Origin: Himantopus leucocephalus
Taxonomy: Eukaryota > Chordata > Aves > Charadriiformes > Recurvirostridae
Reading direction: 5' to 3'
Length of the DNA stretch: 64,000 nt
NCBI GenBank assembly: GCA_003993805.1
Contig: RSEF01000003.1
Location: 44,325,614-44,389,613, forward strand
The notes beneath the pieces were generated by a model that did no database searches, was not told the origin of the DNA, and was given only the letters and a program-made list of their open reading frames with translations. The position numbers and the translations under genes are program-made. Below are positions 49,531-61,878 of this stretch, piece after piece; position 1 is the first letter of the stretch; the number at the start of each line of letters is the position of its first letter.

Positions 49531-52500
49531 GACAGGCTCCTGACGAGGACAGAGCAGCCACTCAGGAGGGAGCCCTGGTACCCACCGGACACATTGATTT
49601 CTCCCACAGCTCAGGTGTTTTACGTGCAGGAGCACAAGCTGCATTTTCTGGCGCACCAGTGCTGGAAATCCTCTCTCCTTTCATCCCCTCAGGCCTTGCG
49701 TAAAAATCTTAGCTTTGCAGATAAACAGAGCCCTGCGCACAGCGCTTTTATCACACCCTGACCTCAGCGCAGTTCAAGTCAACATTTTNTATGGGTTGGT
49801 TTGGACTCTGATTTTTTTTTTTTTTTTTTTCAGGGAAAACAACAAAACAATCCAAAATCCCCACTGGAAAGCTCAGCAGAGCTGATATCAAGTCCCCCAA
49901 GGCAGCTGCAGAGCTGGAGACAGCTCACCAGCAGTGCAAGCTAAGACGTAATGAGCTCACGAAGCGTGTTTGTCTTGGCTGCCACCCACCTGACACGGGC
50001 TTGCACCGGCTGGCAGCAACGTGGCAAGTGACTGCAACCCCACCGCTGCAGTGACAGTATTAGCCCAGCCACTCTGGGAGAGAGGCACAAGCTACCCACT
50101 AAGGGAAACCCCAAACTGTTTGTGTTTACACCTCTGCATGGATGTTTACGTCCTTTACAACCCTCCTTACTGCAGGGATCACCCATTGCTGTCTCTAGAT
50201 TCGAAGCTACACAAGCAGCAACAGAGCCTCTGAGTCTGGGTGCTGCCTGGGACTGCTGCCTCATGCCACTGTCTCACAGCGTCGGGTGACAGGACGACAG
50301 GCTGTCACCGCATCCTAACAACACGTGTGGCTACTGGATCCTGAGCAGCTGTGGGGGAACAGGATTTCCCTGCCCAACTTCCAGATCAGGAAAGCCAAAA
50401 CCACAGGCGAATGGCCGGAGTGTGGGAGCGATGGCTTTCAGTCACCACAGTGGCGCTGGACACAGCTGAGGTAATCCTGAGACACTGAGAGAGTCGCAGA
50501 GCATCGTAAGGGGTGGAGAGATGCTCCACACCAACTGGGACCATGCAGATGTTGCCTTCGGCATGTTTTGGCTGGATCAGGCCCTTCGGTACGCAGGGCT
50601 GGGAGGCAGGAAGGTGGGAGGTGGGAAAGGCACCAAACTGCCCTTGAGCCTCTGCAACTTCCTGGGTTCCCCATGTGTCCCCACATGTCACCACATGCAC
50701 CAAGGCCACCAGCTGCCTGCAGCCTCGGGCTTTCTCCTCCACCCGCAGCCAGCCACAAGCACTGCCTGCAGCTGACGGACAGGATTTTCCAAGGAGCACC
50801 AGTATAAGGTTTCTTCCTCTTTGTACTTGGTCATCAAAACAATGGCTCTGATTAAAACCAGGAGCTGTTACACACTCAGCTGTGTGTGGAGATCAGCCCA
50901 GCTACTTGGTCAACAACATAAAAATTAAGATACTTAACTTTGAGCATCTGTTTTTTTTGCTTTGTTCTTTTTTTAATTTTGGACGAGTTCCTGTGAGATT
51001 GGACCATTTTCCTGACAGGTCAGCACAACTAGATGCCTTAAAGCTTTCTAGAGATCGATTCTTTTATTAGATGACAGCCCAGAAAGCCGCTGGGGATGTA
51101 CAGTCAGCATCCGCCCTTTATGGGAAGAGGAGAGGGTGGAAGGGGAGAGGCCGTGGTTCTGATTTGCTTGGCTCGGCGCTCAGGCTCGCCGAGTTTTGCT
51201 GTGTGCCGAAACCACGTGATTTGTGTAGCTGTGACACAAAATCATAAATCAAGCCAGTTGGGCTAGGAAAGTTCACGAACCCTTACTGAACTTTTGGACG
51301 AACCTGGGTTGAGTTTCGAGCTCATAATGAAACCCGAAACCAGGCAGGCTTCAGAAGGATTTGCGTTTCATCGCAAACCTTTTGTAGAGCTTCACTAAAA
51401 AGCCAGCGATCAGGAAAACACTGGGTTTGGATAAGAAAAAAGGTGTTGGCATGAGAGCATTTAAATAGACCAAGGCTGACTTTATAAAATAGTCCTACTG
51501 CAGTTAGTGCAAAATGGTTATTTTTGAACAACGCCTCTTGCACAGCACTGTCAGGAGTGACTTCCATTTCACAGAATTGTCCAGCACAACTAAAACACCT
51601 GCTGGGAAGATCCTCCTTTCCCGTCGGATTCTGAAGATTTTCAAAGTGATTTCAAACCTCTTAGTTTTAAACCTATTAAATTCTGCTGATCTGTTTGAAC
51701 ATTCTTGCAATTTTTTTTAACTTATTTTATAGCCACGGAAGTTTCTTAAAAACACCTTAATGCAATGTTTGCAAGAGATTTCAAAGAGCATCTTCATTTT
51801 CACACAGCTCAAAAATCCTCTGTATTCTTCCCCTGAATCTGAGTGCAGAAGTGAAGCCAGAAGGGGCTTCCTTGTAGGGTTCACCATTGCTTTTCTAGCT
51901 GAAGGGGGTCAGCCTCTCCTGCTGCATCTCCCAAGATGGCAGACTTCTACAGAGGATTAGTTTGAGACCAGGTTTTGAATAACCCTTTGCAGCGCTGCTT
52001 ATTACAAGTGGGTCAGGGTCAGTAGTCAGATTTTAAGATAACAAAATCCCAGGTCCTTTTTATTTGTCCCCTTCTATTTGAACCTTCAGGTTTTGTGTTT
52101 GCAACCTTTTCTTCCCAATGCACAGGAGTCAGAAAGCTGAGATCCTCGAGGCTGTAGAGCCACCTTCTTAGGAAAACAATAAAAAGCCACAGCTCTTTCA
52201 GAAAAAGCTCAAGATTTGGCACCTGTGTCTGCAGATGACCAAATGAGCCTCTAACTCCTCCAAGATTTGTTTTTCACCCTTTCACAGTACAAATTAATAG
52301 AAGCTGTACTTTATCTGTTATACTTTACAATTTATATTTAAAATATACATATTGCATACTAAGAAACTGCTATAGTTATCCAGCCCAATGTTCTTATCGA
52401 ATTTAGGATGCCTTTTGCCTTTAGATTAAACTGAACCTGGAGCTGCTCCCAAATTAACAAAAACAAAAGAAAAGCATGGGATTTCAGTAATTTTAAACAG

Positions 52501-53340
52501 CAGAGATACACAATAAATACTGAAGTTTAAGCAACACATTGTAGAGGTCTGTGTCTCCCATAAAGCAAACTCTGCGGATGGAAACAACTGACCTGTGTGG
52601 AAAAATACCAAAAAGCTCCAGTGTTCTCCTTATTGACAATGAGATTGTGGTGATTTAGAGGAAAGGGCTAAAAAAGGGAGGACGGTGAAGTGCCTTGCTC
52701 AGGAAGGAATAACGTGACGCTCACATTCTGAGCAGTGAATTGTATTTGGCCTGGGCAAAATTCAATTTGGAAGTTTAAGAGAATAATGAGCTGAAAATCT
52801 CTTAGCTATGTACAGCTGTCCCAACAAAACCAACACTCTGGGCCAACTTCTTCTTCCCGGGAGAGGGTTACTCTCTGTGTAGGCTGCTGGGGGACTGGAC
52901 CCCCAGGTCCGAGAGCAGCATCTCGGGGTGCACTGGACCTTCCTGGACCATATCTGCATTTTTTAAAATCTTCCCTTCGATGAGCAAGTCCTGCGGGCCC
53001 CCACTTCTGAACTCTGCCTGGTGCATGTAAGTCCTGAGGGTCCAAAGAAAATCACTCTGGGTTTATAGACTTACAGCTGAGTTTGGAAACTGATTTGTGG
53101 CTTTAAAATATGAGGTCTCAAATATGGGAACTATTTTACTCTGTGTGTTGGAGCAGTGGATTCAAGTCTGTTTGCCAGGGGGACCCCAGGAGTAATGCTG
53201 GGAAAGAAGGCAGAGAAGGCAGAGGAACAGGGCTGGACTTGATAGATAATATATGGCAGGAAGACACTGTCGCCCCATGAAGAGGACAGGGAACGTGTAT
53301 TCTTGATGTCAGGAGGTGGGGGACCAAGAAGGCCAGGAGA
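49531..53340. other. Non-coding stretch, no gene seen
   Basis: Includes an N at 49789 and a 19-base poly-T at 49812-49830 followed by CAG (an acceptor-like pattern with no donor partner). A GAAC/GTTC-rich patch lies at 51275-51340. A 137-codon minus frame at 50386-50799 is unrecognisable. Confidence 0.5.
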
Positions 53341-53354
53341 AAAAGCGATTGACA

Positions 53355-53450
53355 GAGGATATTTCAGATGGATATTAGGAAAACTATTCTTACCTAGTCA
53401 AGCAAGTTGCAAATTGCCAAAAGTGCCATGAAGTTGGAGAGGGCTCGGGA
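53355..53450 (+). mobile_element. CR1 LINE 3'-region fragment
   Basis: TTTCAGATGGATATTAGGAAAACTATTCTT is the stretch of CR1 3' sequence usually read as TTGGATATTAGGAAAAAGTTCTT, quoted here in its parts ATGGATATTAGG and AAAACTATTCTT. The following 60 bases keep a faint resemblance (AAGTTGC...TGCC...AAGTTGGA) to the next CR1 block. The terminal repeat is not present in this orientation. Confidence 0.6.
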
Positions 53451-53704
53451 GTGGCATCTAACTGAGAGCCCCGCTGGCATGGCATCACTGCTGCTGGCAT
53501 CTGATCCAGCTTGCTGTGGGTCCCAGCTTGCCATCACTGTGTATAGCACTCTCTTATGACCTACAGCCGCAATGCCAGCTCAAAGGGACTATGCGCTGCC
53601 TCAAAAAATCCGCAAGCCATTGAAGTAATGGCAATTTGCTGGAGTAGAGATTGAGCCGTTCTGTCACCAAGGAAATTTTCCAAGGGCTCCCACGGTGCCA
53701 GTGG

Positions 53705-53888
53705 TGTCACAGAACAGATCACAGAAGGGTTGAGGTTGGAAGACACCTCTGGAAGTCATCTTGTTCAATACCCCTGCTCAAGCAGGGCCCCTACAGCAAG
53801 TTGCCCAGGTCCATGTCCAGACAGCTTTTGAATATCTCCAAGGATAGAGACTCCACAACCTCTCTGGGCAACCTGCAAATCGGTGACA
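53705..53888 (-). mobile_element. CR1 LINE, antisense 3' fragment
   Basis: Read on the plus strand: ATCACAGAAGGGTTGAGGTT, GGAAGACACCTCTGGAAGTC, CCTGCTCAAGCAGGGCCCC, TTGAATATCTCCAAGGATAG, CCACAACCTCTCTGGGCAAC. This is the reverse complement of the CR1 3' end, in order and without large gaps. The 3' terminus is at the left (about 53705). It faces the plus-strand CR1 fragment 250 bases upstream, so the two came from separate insertions or an inversion. Confidence 0.92.
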
Positions 53889-54469
53889 TAAAATAGGCTT
53901 CCTGCCTGCCATATTCCCTGTGCTTACTTTGATCTTGGACAAGCTCTCCTTCTGCGAGATCAGTGCTTGCTCCAAGCAGGGCCGAAGTGGGTAACTTATG
54001 GGATGCCTCTATCATCCCAAAGCATCCGTGCTGCAACATGTTTCAGCACGGCAGCCTGCCTAGGAGCTGCCACTGTAACTCAACATTTTCCAGACTTGAG
54101 GTCTTCCAAGTGGAGGCAATTGTTTAATTTCCTTCTATGCATGAAGGAAGCAGAGCTGTGCTTTCAACATTCAGGTGAGCTTCTCCAGCAGCTGGATAAG
54201 GAGGACCATTTCAAAGGTGCTTCTGCTGGAAAGAGTTTAACATGGAGCAAATTGCTGCCAGGAAGCTGGACGAGTGGGAACTGTGCCGTGAGCAGCTGGG
54301 TGAAGAGTTACTCATTTGCTTGGGTAAAATCTTAGTGGAGAGTAAATATCCATTTGTGTTATTACTGATAGGAGCAGGAACAGGAACAAGCTGAAGGTAA
54401 ATCCTGCATTTCATAATCAGATATTTTCTGCCCCTGAAAATTCAGTCCTGTGCACACAGGACTTTATGA
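53889..54469. other. Non-coding stretch, no gene seen
   Basis: A 122-codon plus frame (53967-54335) is unrecognisable. Confidence 0.5.
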
Positions 54470-54485
54470 GTGTGTGTGTGTGTGG
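54470..54485. repeat. TG microsatellite (short)
   Basis: About eight GT units. Confidence 0.85.
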
Positions 54486-55350
54486 TCTGCAGGTCTTTGT
54501 TATATACTGTGATTTTCCCCACCCGTCTACAGAGATAAGTGGGTAGGAGGCAGCTGTTTGGATAAGTCAGCAGCAGGCGATAAGATTATAACAAAGCCAT
54601 TGGACTGCAGTGGAAACTTTCTACACCACACGCAGGGCTTTTATCAGGGGTCTACAAATTGTCTTTGTTTCATTTCAAGGGCTTAACTTAGCTCATCCTC
54701 AAAGCAAAATGGCCTCATCCTTCCTGTCATCTTCCAAGATAGAGGAAGTGGTGAGATGTGTGTGTATTCCCTGTCACTGGATATCACCTTACACCAGAGC
54801 TTGGAAAGAGGTTTATTAATCAGCATTTTGGGTTTCCTTTCCTTGTTTCCCCCTGCTTTTGGTTACTTTGGCAAAGGAGCCTCCATTTCCTCCTTTGCTC
54901 TGCCTAAACAAACTGGAGAATTCAGAGATGGTGTGAAATGAGTCTGCCTGAGCTAAGCCAACGCTGCTGGGACCCAGGCACAGACCTTCCTGTCCCTGCA
55001 CCCCCTCAGCATAGGCAGCACCCACCTCCCCTGCCCCGATGCTGGGGAAATCGCACACGTATGCTCTGCGTGTACCCTAGAAAGCCTGCGGTTCCCTGGG
55101 CAGCTACTGAGTTGGTAGCTCAGCCAAAGCATGTGAACTGGCTTGCAGCTACTCAGCTCTCAGCCACTGTAAAAAGGGAGAGGCTTTCGGCACGGCTGTG
55201 TCAACTCATCAGAGAAGGTGGATCAAGAGAAATAGTGTCAGAAAACTGATTGATGAAAGAAAACTTTTAGCTGGGCCTTTCAAATGCTGGAGATGTGCAT
55301 GAAGGGATTGGCTTGCTAAATTCGGGGAGTTTGCTGATCGCCTTTCTGCA
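54486..55350. other. Non-coding stretch, no gene seen
   Basis: Short frames only; no repeat recognised. Confidence 0.55.
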
Positions 55351-55351
55351 G

Positions 55352-55407
55352 CTAGTGCCTTCTTGTCAGACCTCTAGTGGCTTGCATCAGTGTGTCCTGC
55401 ACCGGAG
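55352..55407 (+). other. Weak candidate exon (56 bp)
   Basis: CGCCTTTCTGCAG (AG at 55350-55351) is a good acceptor and CACCGGAG|GTGAGTG a strong donor (GT at 55408). The interval is open in one frame with a peptide I do not recognise. Splice sites only; no homology. Confidence 0.14.
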
Positions 55408-56700
55408 GTGAGTGCAGGCAGGTCTGGAAATCCCCCACACTGCTGTATGTGCGAAGAGTGCATCTCTCCTCTCACTGAGAAGATCATATGGCAACTAGCA
55501 ACACATAGTGTGTAGCCTTTCCTTAAAAAAATTGGAAGCAGTATCAAAACAAAGCAGCATCTTCTTGGAGTTGCCCACTGCTCCTCTGGCCCTAGGGACC
55601 AACTTGTGTTCAGAGTTCAAAGTCCCCTTGCAAGGCCAGTCCCTGCCCCAGAAGAATTTGCAGCGTATGTGGGCAAGACACACAAAGAATGGGAGAAAAG
55701 GGATCATTATTATCCTATTTATTGGCCAAGGGAACCGAAGAAGCAGAGAAGCTTAGAGGTGTTCCTGATTTACTTTGCGTGTGTCCCTCTTTTTTGTCAG
55801 CCAGAGGGCTTTCCAGCCACCTGCTTAGCTCACACCAGACACAGGCTCTTTGCCTGCCACCAGGACGGTCAGATATGAGGCCCTTCAGGAACGTTGCTAC
55901 GTTTTAAATCCTCAGCCTGTCTTAGCCCACATGACATTGCAAGCGTAGACAGGCTCTTTTAACCTGATTTAACCAGGCCAAAGAGGAACTGTGTAGCAGA
56001 GCAACCTTGTTCCCTGCCCACCTAAATGATAGCCCAGTGTTTAACCACAGTGTGATCCTGCAAGTCCCATGCTCACAGCTTACTGAAAACCATCTGTTAA
56101 AAGAGCTATACTAAACAAAAAGTACCCAACACTAAATGTAAAGCGTGAGCAAGAAGTAAATGAAATAATCAAAAAAGCTGGGGAAATATCTAGACCACTT
56201 AGATGCATTTATGTATTTAAGAAAGAGTTGGCTTATGTGTTCACTAACAACTCCTCAGAAGAAAATAAATCTTCTGCCTGATACAGTTTTTGGCTGGAAA
56301 TGAAGAGATGAAACAAAGAGAGCATCTCATTAAAAACCCCAATCCCAAGCCCTGAGCAGCCCAGTAATAGTCTACAGACCACTTTAAAATTTTTAAGAAC
56401 ATTTCTGCCTGAGATTTACTTATGCTTATTAGACACGTAATGAGAAAGATGATTTATAACACAATGCTTATCCACACAACCTTTCTTCTAGAAAACAGTC
56501 CTCATTTGTGAAGTGCTGGGAGAAGCATCTGAGTTGTGAAGTGGTTTTAACTGCAGGGGAGTGAGAGGCTGACTTAGTTAAAACCTTTCAACATCATTAT
56601 TTTACTTTCCTAGCAAAAGGTCACTAAAGACATGCACAACAAGGGCGGGAGAAGAGATTCCTTTTCCTGCTGTCGATGGCCTTTGAGCTCTTGAACAGGC
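55408..56700. other. Non-coding stretch, no gene seen
   Basis: AT-rich from 56050 to 56620 with virtually no open frames. No repeat recognised. Confidence 0.55.
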
Positions 56701-56701
56701 A

Positions 56702-56743
56702 TGTGCTGGTGGAGAGGAAAGATGNGCTGGTGGAGAGGAAAGA
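56702..56743. repeat. 21-bp tandem duplication containing an N
   Basis: Two copies of a 21-base unit (TGTGCTGGTGGAGAGGAAAG plus A), identical except that the second has N at 56725 where the first has T. Either a true short tandem duplication or a contig-overlap artefact. Confidence 0.85.
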
Positions 56744-57699
56744 CACTTTAACTTGCTCAAGTGGAGAAAGGTGCCCTCACTGACACCAGGACAGGTGGCC
56801 TGCATCCCCATGGAAGCTCCACACCAGATTCACTGGCACACAAGGCTTTGTCTTTGTGTTTTGGTGGAGAAAGTGGTCCTAATTCACCCTAACAAGCCAG
56901 AAGGGACTATGTAGGACAATCTTCAGGGATTACTGAAGAGATCTGGGAGCTCCACCAGGGCACGGGAACAGGAAAAAATGCAGGGAGGGAGTGTCAGGAC
57001 ACTCGTAAGCTCCACAGTCGTCTTGCTCCCTATCTCTGCCCCTCCGAGATAGCAAGTCTGGGCCAGCTTGGGGCCTCCCTGGACATACCTGCAGAGTCCT
57101 CACCCAGCGGCTGACTCATTTTAACCAGGAAAACTGCACTGCACAAATCCCCTGGGAGAAGGGAGCTCTGAGGATGGGCTGGGTTCTCACTGCGGTCAGC
57201 ATGACCCTACATGGGAACTTCTGCAGAATACATATATGTGTACATATGTATATATTAAAATAGATCTAAAGCTGCTTACAGTCTAAGTGTCAAAATGTGA
57301 TTTCTGTGCCTAAAAGTAGTGTGGTGAGAGTGTAGGGAGGGTACAGGTTATTTTTAAAAAGAGGGAGGTTCCTATCTTGCTTTTAGCTTGCCTTTTTTTT
57401 TTGCATTTGTGACTATCAGTTACTGTGAATGGCAACTTTTTTCTTCTGAATGGGCTTTGGACAAACAACGCTGGGTGTAGGTATCAATATTTTTAATTAT
57501 GAAGCAGAGGGACTGTGGTACTCACATTCTTTGTATCTCCTGTTGCTGAGGTATAGCTATGGAGCCTCCCTTAGACCCTGTTGAAATAAGCACAACAGTA
57601 CCATTACTTTCAGTAAGGTCAAGGCTGGGCCCATTGCAGACAGAGATCCATTAAGCTCTTTATGTGCAGTCCAGCCCTTCCAAAATTGGCCTGAAGTTC
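56744..57699. other. Non-coding stretch, no gene seen
   Basis: No repeats recognised apart from a short T run near 57393 and a TATA/CATA-rich patch near 57230. Confidence 0.55.
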
Positions 57700-57935
57700 T
57701 TGTTCATTCCTCCTGGCTGCTGTTAATCAATTAATATGTGAATTTGCAGACTCAAATGGAGACGGGATATTAATATAGACTGTACGCTGTTTCCCTACAG
57801 GAATTCATGTAAAAGCTGTCATTAACATAATGCATATACATGAGTCCAACAGAAAGCTATTAACTTATGTATTCATCCAAGCAGGCTCAGTAAGTACTTT
57901 ACCATCAACAATCTTGCTGCACTTGAAATTAAATA
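57700..57935. promoter_or_regulatory. Candidate conserved non-coding element
   Basis: AT-rich, repeat-free block with dense homeodomain- and POU-like cores: TTAATCAATTAATATG near 57723, ATTAATATAG near 57768, CATTAACATAATGCATATAC near 57821. No open frame of note. Motif density suggests an enhancer; conservation is untested. Confidence 0.25.
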
Positions 57936-58879
57936 TGTGTGTCAAGGTTAGTGCTTCCTGGGCTGAGAAGCTGAATCAGAAGAATATTAACAGATGTTAG
58001 CAATATGTGTGTGTGGGAGGGGAAGATCACACCTGAATCCAGTCAGTACCAAGCAGTATTTGGAGCCTGGAGCTAATCATCTAGGAAAAACCCACTTTTA
58101 ATGAGGGCAGACTGAGTTAGTGCTCTCCACTGACGCCTTTCCCTTCTCAATACGCCCAGATGGACTTTCTGACACGGAGCAGTAGTTAAACACAGTCCGA
58201 TCTTGGGCATCCAGGAACCAGCGTGGCCTCTTGCAGCGAGACAGAGCTTCCTAAAGAAATGTCTCTGGCTGACAGAGAATTACTTGTGGCCTCCAGCTCC
58301 CTGCAGCATCCTGTTGTCCCAGGGATGGAACAACAATTACTGCTCCCTGTCCCCCAGGCAACCCTCTGGTTGGAGGTGGGAGTGTTGAAACAATGTTCAA
58401 GGAAGCTGGTTTAAATTGGTTTTACTTTCCAAAAACATATTGATTTAAAAAAAACCCAAACAATCATTAGCTATTTCACAAAATTATTAAAAGACGGGCA
58501 ACTGGTGTCAGGGAAATGCAGGCTTTAAACTCTGTTGGAGAAAAGAGCCTGCTCAGGTCTGAGATCAGAATTCCAGGTGTAAAAGAGAAAGCTCTGTCCA
58601 GAAGTGCTCCCAGGACTTCCCAAGTGGCAGAAATCCACCGTGATCCCATATCGCACAGCCCTGTGGTACCTGAGGGAGCACGCACAGGAATCAGGGAAGC
58701 AGTCATATTTGTAAAAGGTCCAAGGAGGGGAAAATGCTATGCGAGAAATGGGAATTGGCAAAGATTACTATTATTTAAGAAAATAAAATAAAATAGGCTA
58801 ATGAGACAATCTGGGAAGCAAAATGGCCAGTGAGTTGGACATCTGTTCTGCGGAAAAGGCTTGGGAGCCATTTCAGGAG
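57936..58879. other. Non-coding stretch, possibly diverged LINE at its right end
   Basis: The last 300 bases (58500-58880) precede a recognisable CR1/L3 fragment and may be its upstream part, but I cannot align them by eye. A short AATAA-rich run lies near 58780. Confidence 0.4.
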
Positions 58880-59290
58880 ACGTGGTAACAGAAGGGCAAC
58901 CAAACTCCAGTTTGATTAGGGGAAGCCGGCATGGGCTGAGGCACAGGAGGATCATGTCATGCTTAACTACTCCTCAAGAATTCTTTGAAGATACCACTGC
59001 CACGACAGATAACGGCAATTTAGTGGGTAGCAGAATATTTTGATTTTCCAGAAGCATTTGACAGTTTTCCATACAGGAGATTAATGGCTTTTGTACAAAG
59101 ACATTAAAGAGAAGATAAAACAGTGACTGGAATGGAAAAATAGCTTAAAAATAGGAGACAAAGGTTGGCAAAGGATGGAAGGAAGCATTTCTGACTGTTT
59201 CTAAAACTGACACCACTTCTATTTATAGTGGACCAAACGATATTTATGTTGAAGCCAGTGGTAGTTTGCCACTGAAATGGACTTTGCAGG
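58880..59290 (+). mobile_element. CR1/L3-clade LINE fossil, reverse-transcriptase fragment
   Basis: HRRIMSCLT then EFFED (around 58945-58990) correspond to the CR1 block read as KSCLTNLLEFFE. The following TTTTGATTTTCCAGAAGCAT, then TTGACAGTTTTCCATACAGG corresponds to YLDFQKAFDKVPHQRLL. AGGAGACAAAGGTTGGCAAA near 59152 corresponds to the NRKQRV block. Several stops and shifts break it; the SGVPQG block is not found after it. Confidence 0.7.
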
Positions 59291-61165
59291 AAGACACTAA
59301 AAATGGGTGGTGTCCTGCTTTGATCTATGTACCTGTTCAAAACAGCCTAAAATGGGATGGTAAATCACCTTACCGCACCAGCTGCAGGCAGACAGCGGTT
59401 GGAAGCACTGCTGGCTTTACTTGGAGGGTCTGGCACAGGGACACCCCGGGGCAAGTTCCCCCACCAACCCGTGCAGGGGGGGCCGGAGGGGTCTTAGCCA
59501 GTGGCGCTGCCTGCAGCCAGGCAGCGTGAGTACCCCCATGCAAACCCCTGCCTCGCTCATTGGACGGAAAGTATTTCCCTGACAAGTGCTATGGGAAGAC
59601 CCGGAAGCAGGGCTGAAACCCCACTTGAAGAAGGAAAGGGGTGTTCCATAACATGTCCAATGCCACAAAATGCGTCCATCAGGCTGCAGGCTTGTACAGT
59701 GACATCCTTAGCGTTCTTGCAGCAGGATCAGGCCTCCTCTCCCTGGGAGCGTTTTAGGACTGGGTCCTGGTGGGCAAAGTGTCAGTGCTGCCTCCTTGGG
59801 CCAAGTGCTGATGGGATCTGTTCCAGGCCAGCCAGGTCAGAGGAAGTTTAGGAGAGACCCCAGGGGCTGCAGGTCCCCAAAAGCTCTGTGCATGCGCTTG
59901 TTCATCTATGTTAACTTCCCAAATCAGTCGTTCTAGTTCCTAAACTAGAACAGGGTGGCAGCCTCCAGCCACCTCTCATTAATCCATAGCATATTTGTTA
60001 CCAGGTAAACCAGTGAGTAGCCCCAAGTCAAATCCTTTGGTAATCAGTGCACTGTAACGCCTAGAGGGAGTGAAGGATGAAGAGCAGGGAAAAGCTGAGG
60101 TTCTTGGTCCTGGCTCCATCAGCCCCAAAACTCACAGTGGTCTCCAGGGAAACAGGATCTATCTATCATCTGAAGTGTCTGAACTCTTCCCTAGTCACTC
60201 CAGCCAACTGTTTGTACATATCATTGTCCCCGTGTCAAGCACCAGAGCTGCCCGGCTGATATGCTTCGGCATTGGGAATTAAAGGAGAGTTTATGAGCAA
60301 GTATCTGATGACGCACAAAGTCCCAACTAACATGCCAGAGGAAACTTGCATCCAAGTTAGGACCACATGAAGGTTTTGTTCTAATCCTGCTGGGTGGATC
60401 AATCACAGTGCCTCTGAAATTGGTGAATGGGTCATTAAAGTGAAATCCCATGAGTTCAAAATTGGCATGTGTCTTCAGGGTCAGCAGAGTCTTGTTGTCT
60501 GTTCACCAGAAGGACATACAGATGTATCCTGTTTTTTCAAGTCTGACAATGGGCTCTGAGGTTGTGTGCCAACCTTCCTCTTGGGTAGAAGTGTCTTTCG
60601 TGTAGCTTGATGCTCTTCTGCTTTGACAGATACTTTCTTAGTCAGATCCATAGATCTAGGCCTATGTAAGACATCCTAAAGGTGTCCAACTTGTCTCCAC
60701 TGAGTATCTCTATATTTGCACTCAAGTTAATTGTTGGACACTGCACATCAGACAGTAAATCAGTAAACAAAATTTTTCCCACAAGCCTTCATTATCTCAG
60801 TCCTAAAGGAAGCAGTCTGCAAAATAGAAAAGCTTTCAGATGATTTCGCCTGAATACTCTTTCTATTCCTGTTCAGTTTTGTCTGTAGCACTTTATCCTG
60901 GCTTTCAGAGTAGGGGGATAGAAAAGACAGGAAAAAATATATCATGTTCAAATGCCTGTGGGGAAAACAAACAGCCTTTGAAACATGTTGTTTTAAAATA
61001 TAACTTCCTACCTGTAGTCTTTGTTTTTTCTGGAAGTGGCTAGAATCCTTGATGGCACTTGAGTTCTTAAAAACTCCTTTAAAAACTTACTTAATGAAAG
61101 TAAATCAAGATAAGGACTACATATGGTAACAATACTGTCTCCTGCTTGGTTTCGACTTGTTCCAG
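59291..61165. other. Non-coding stretch, no gene seen
   Basis: A 116-codon plus frame (59501-59851) is unrecognisable. No repeats seen. Confidence 0.5.
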
Positions 61166-61273
61166 CTGTTTGCGCGTCGGTGAGTTGTAGGGCTGGGAAC
61201 ACTGTGCCCATAACCATGTTACTGGAACTGACAGACAGACCACTTGGGCAGCCTGCTACATCCATGCGAGCAG
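61166..61273 (+). other. Candidate exon (108 bp, phase 1-1)
   Basis: TTTCGACTTGTTCCAG is a good 3' splice site (AG 61164-61165) and GAGCAG|GTAAGG a good 5' splice site (GT 61274). The interval is open in the frame of an 84-codon ORF, both ends fall after the first codon base, and its length is 36 codons, so it could be skipped or included without changing frame. The peptide (SVSCRAGNTVPITMLLELTD) is not recognised. In coding use it would not read on in frame into the next candidate at 62201, where a stop appears after ten codons. Confidence 0.2.
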
Positions 61274-61816
61274 GTAAGGTAACAGATAAGGTAGCAGTCA
61301 CTTTTCTGCAATCAACAGAGTCACTTCAGTATAACAGAGGAAAATCTAGCTCCTCAAACTCCTTGAGGCCGCCATAAGAAAAGGTCATGATCAGCAAACA
61401 AAAAGAAAATAATATCTGGGTGTTCAAAGTCTGCCTGAAGTTTAATTTCTCTGCCAGAAAACCCAGCACTAAAGTTTAAGATAACATTTGGAGGGAAACA
61501 GATGTACTTGGGTGGTTTATTTGAAGTAACTTCTCATATCTCATAGCCTGGCTTTTTAAAATCTTTCTCTTACTTGAACATTTAATGTGATTACCCCTTA
61601 TAGCAGAGCGATGATTAGTGATGCACAGAGAAGCATCCCAAGGGAAATGCACTTTACAATCCTCTTTGTAATCAACATTAAAAAAAGTTGTATACCTGAA
61701 TGTGTAAGTGTATGAACTTAAATACGCTATGTTGAATTCCTTATTCAAAGATAATGTTGAGGCCTTACACAATGTTTTCTCTTGTTGCTGGATCTCTAGA
61801 AAATGTGGTAACTTAC
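61274..61816. other. Non-coding stretch, no gene seen
   Basis: Short frames only. No repeat recognised. Confidence 0.5.
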
Positions 61817-61878
61817 CGTTTAGTTCTTTCTTCGGTGGTATAGCAAGAAAGATGCTAATGTAATCTGCCACAAGTTAC
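61817..61878 (-). other. Weak candidate minus-strand exon (62 bp)
   Basis: On the minus strand TGTCGTTTTCTGGCAG is a good acceptor and CTAAACG|GTAAGT has a perfect intronic donor. The interval carries one open frame (ADYISIFLAIPPKKELNG). Not recognised. Confidence 0.15.
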
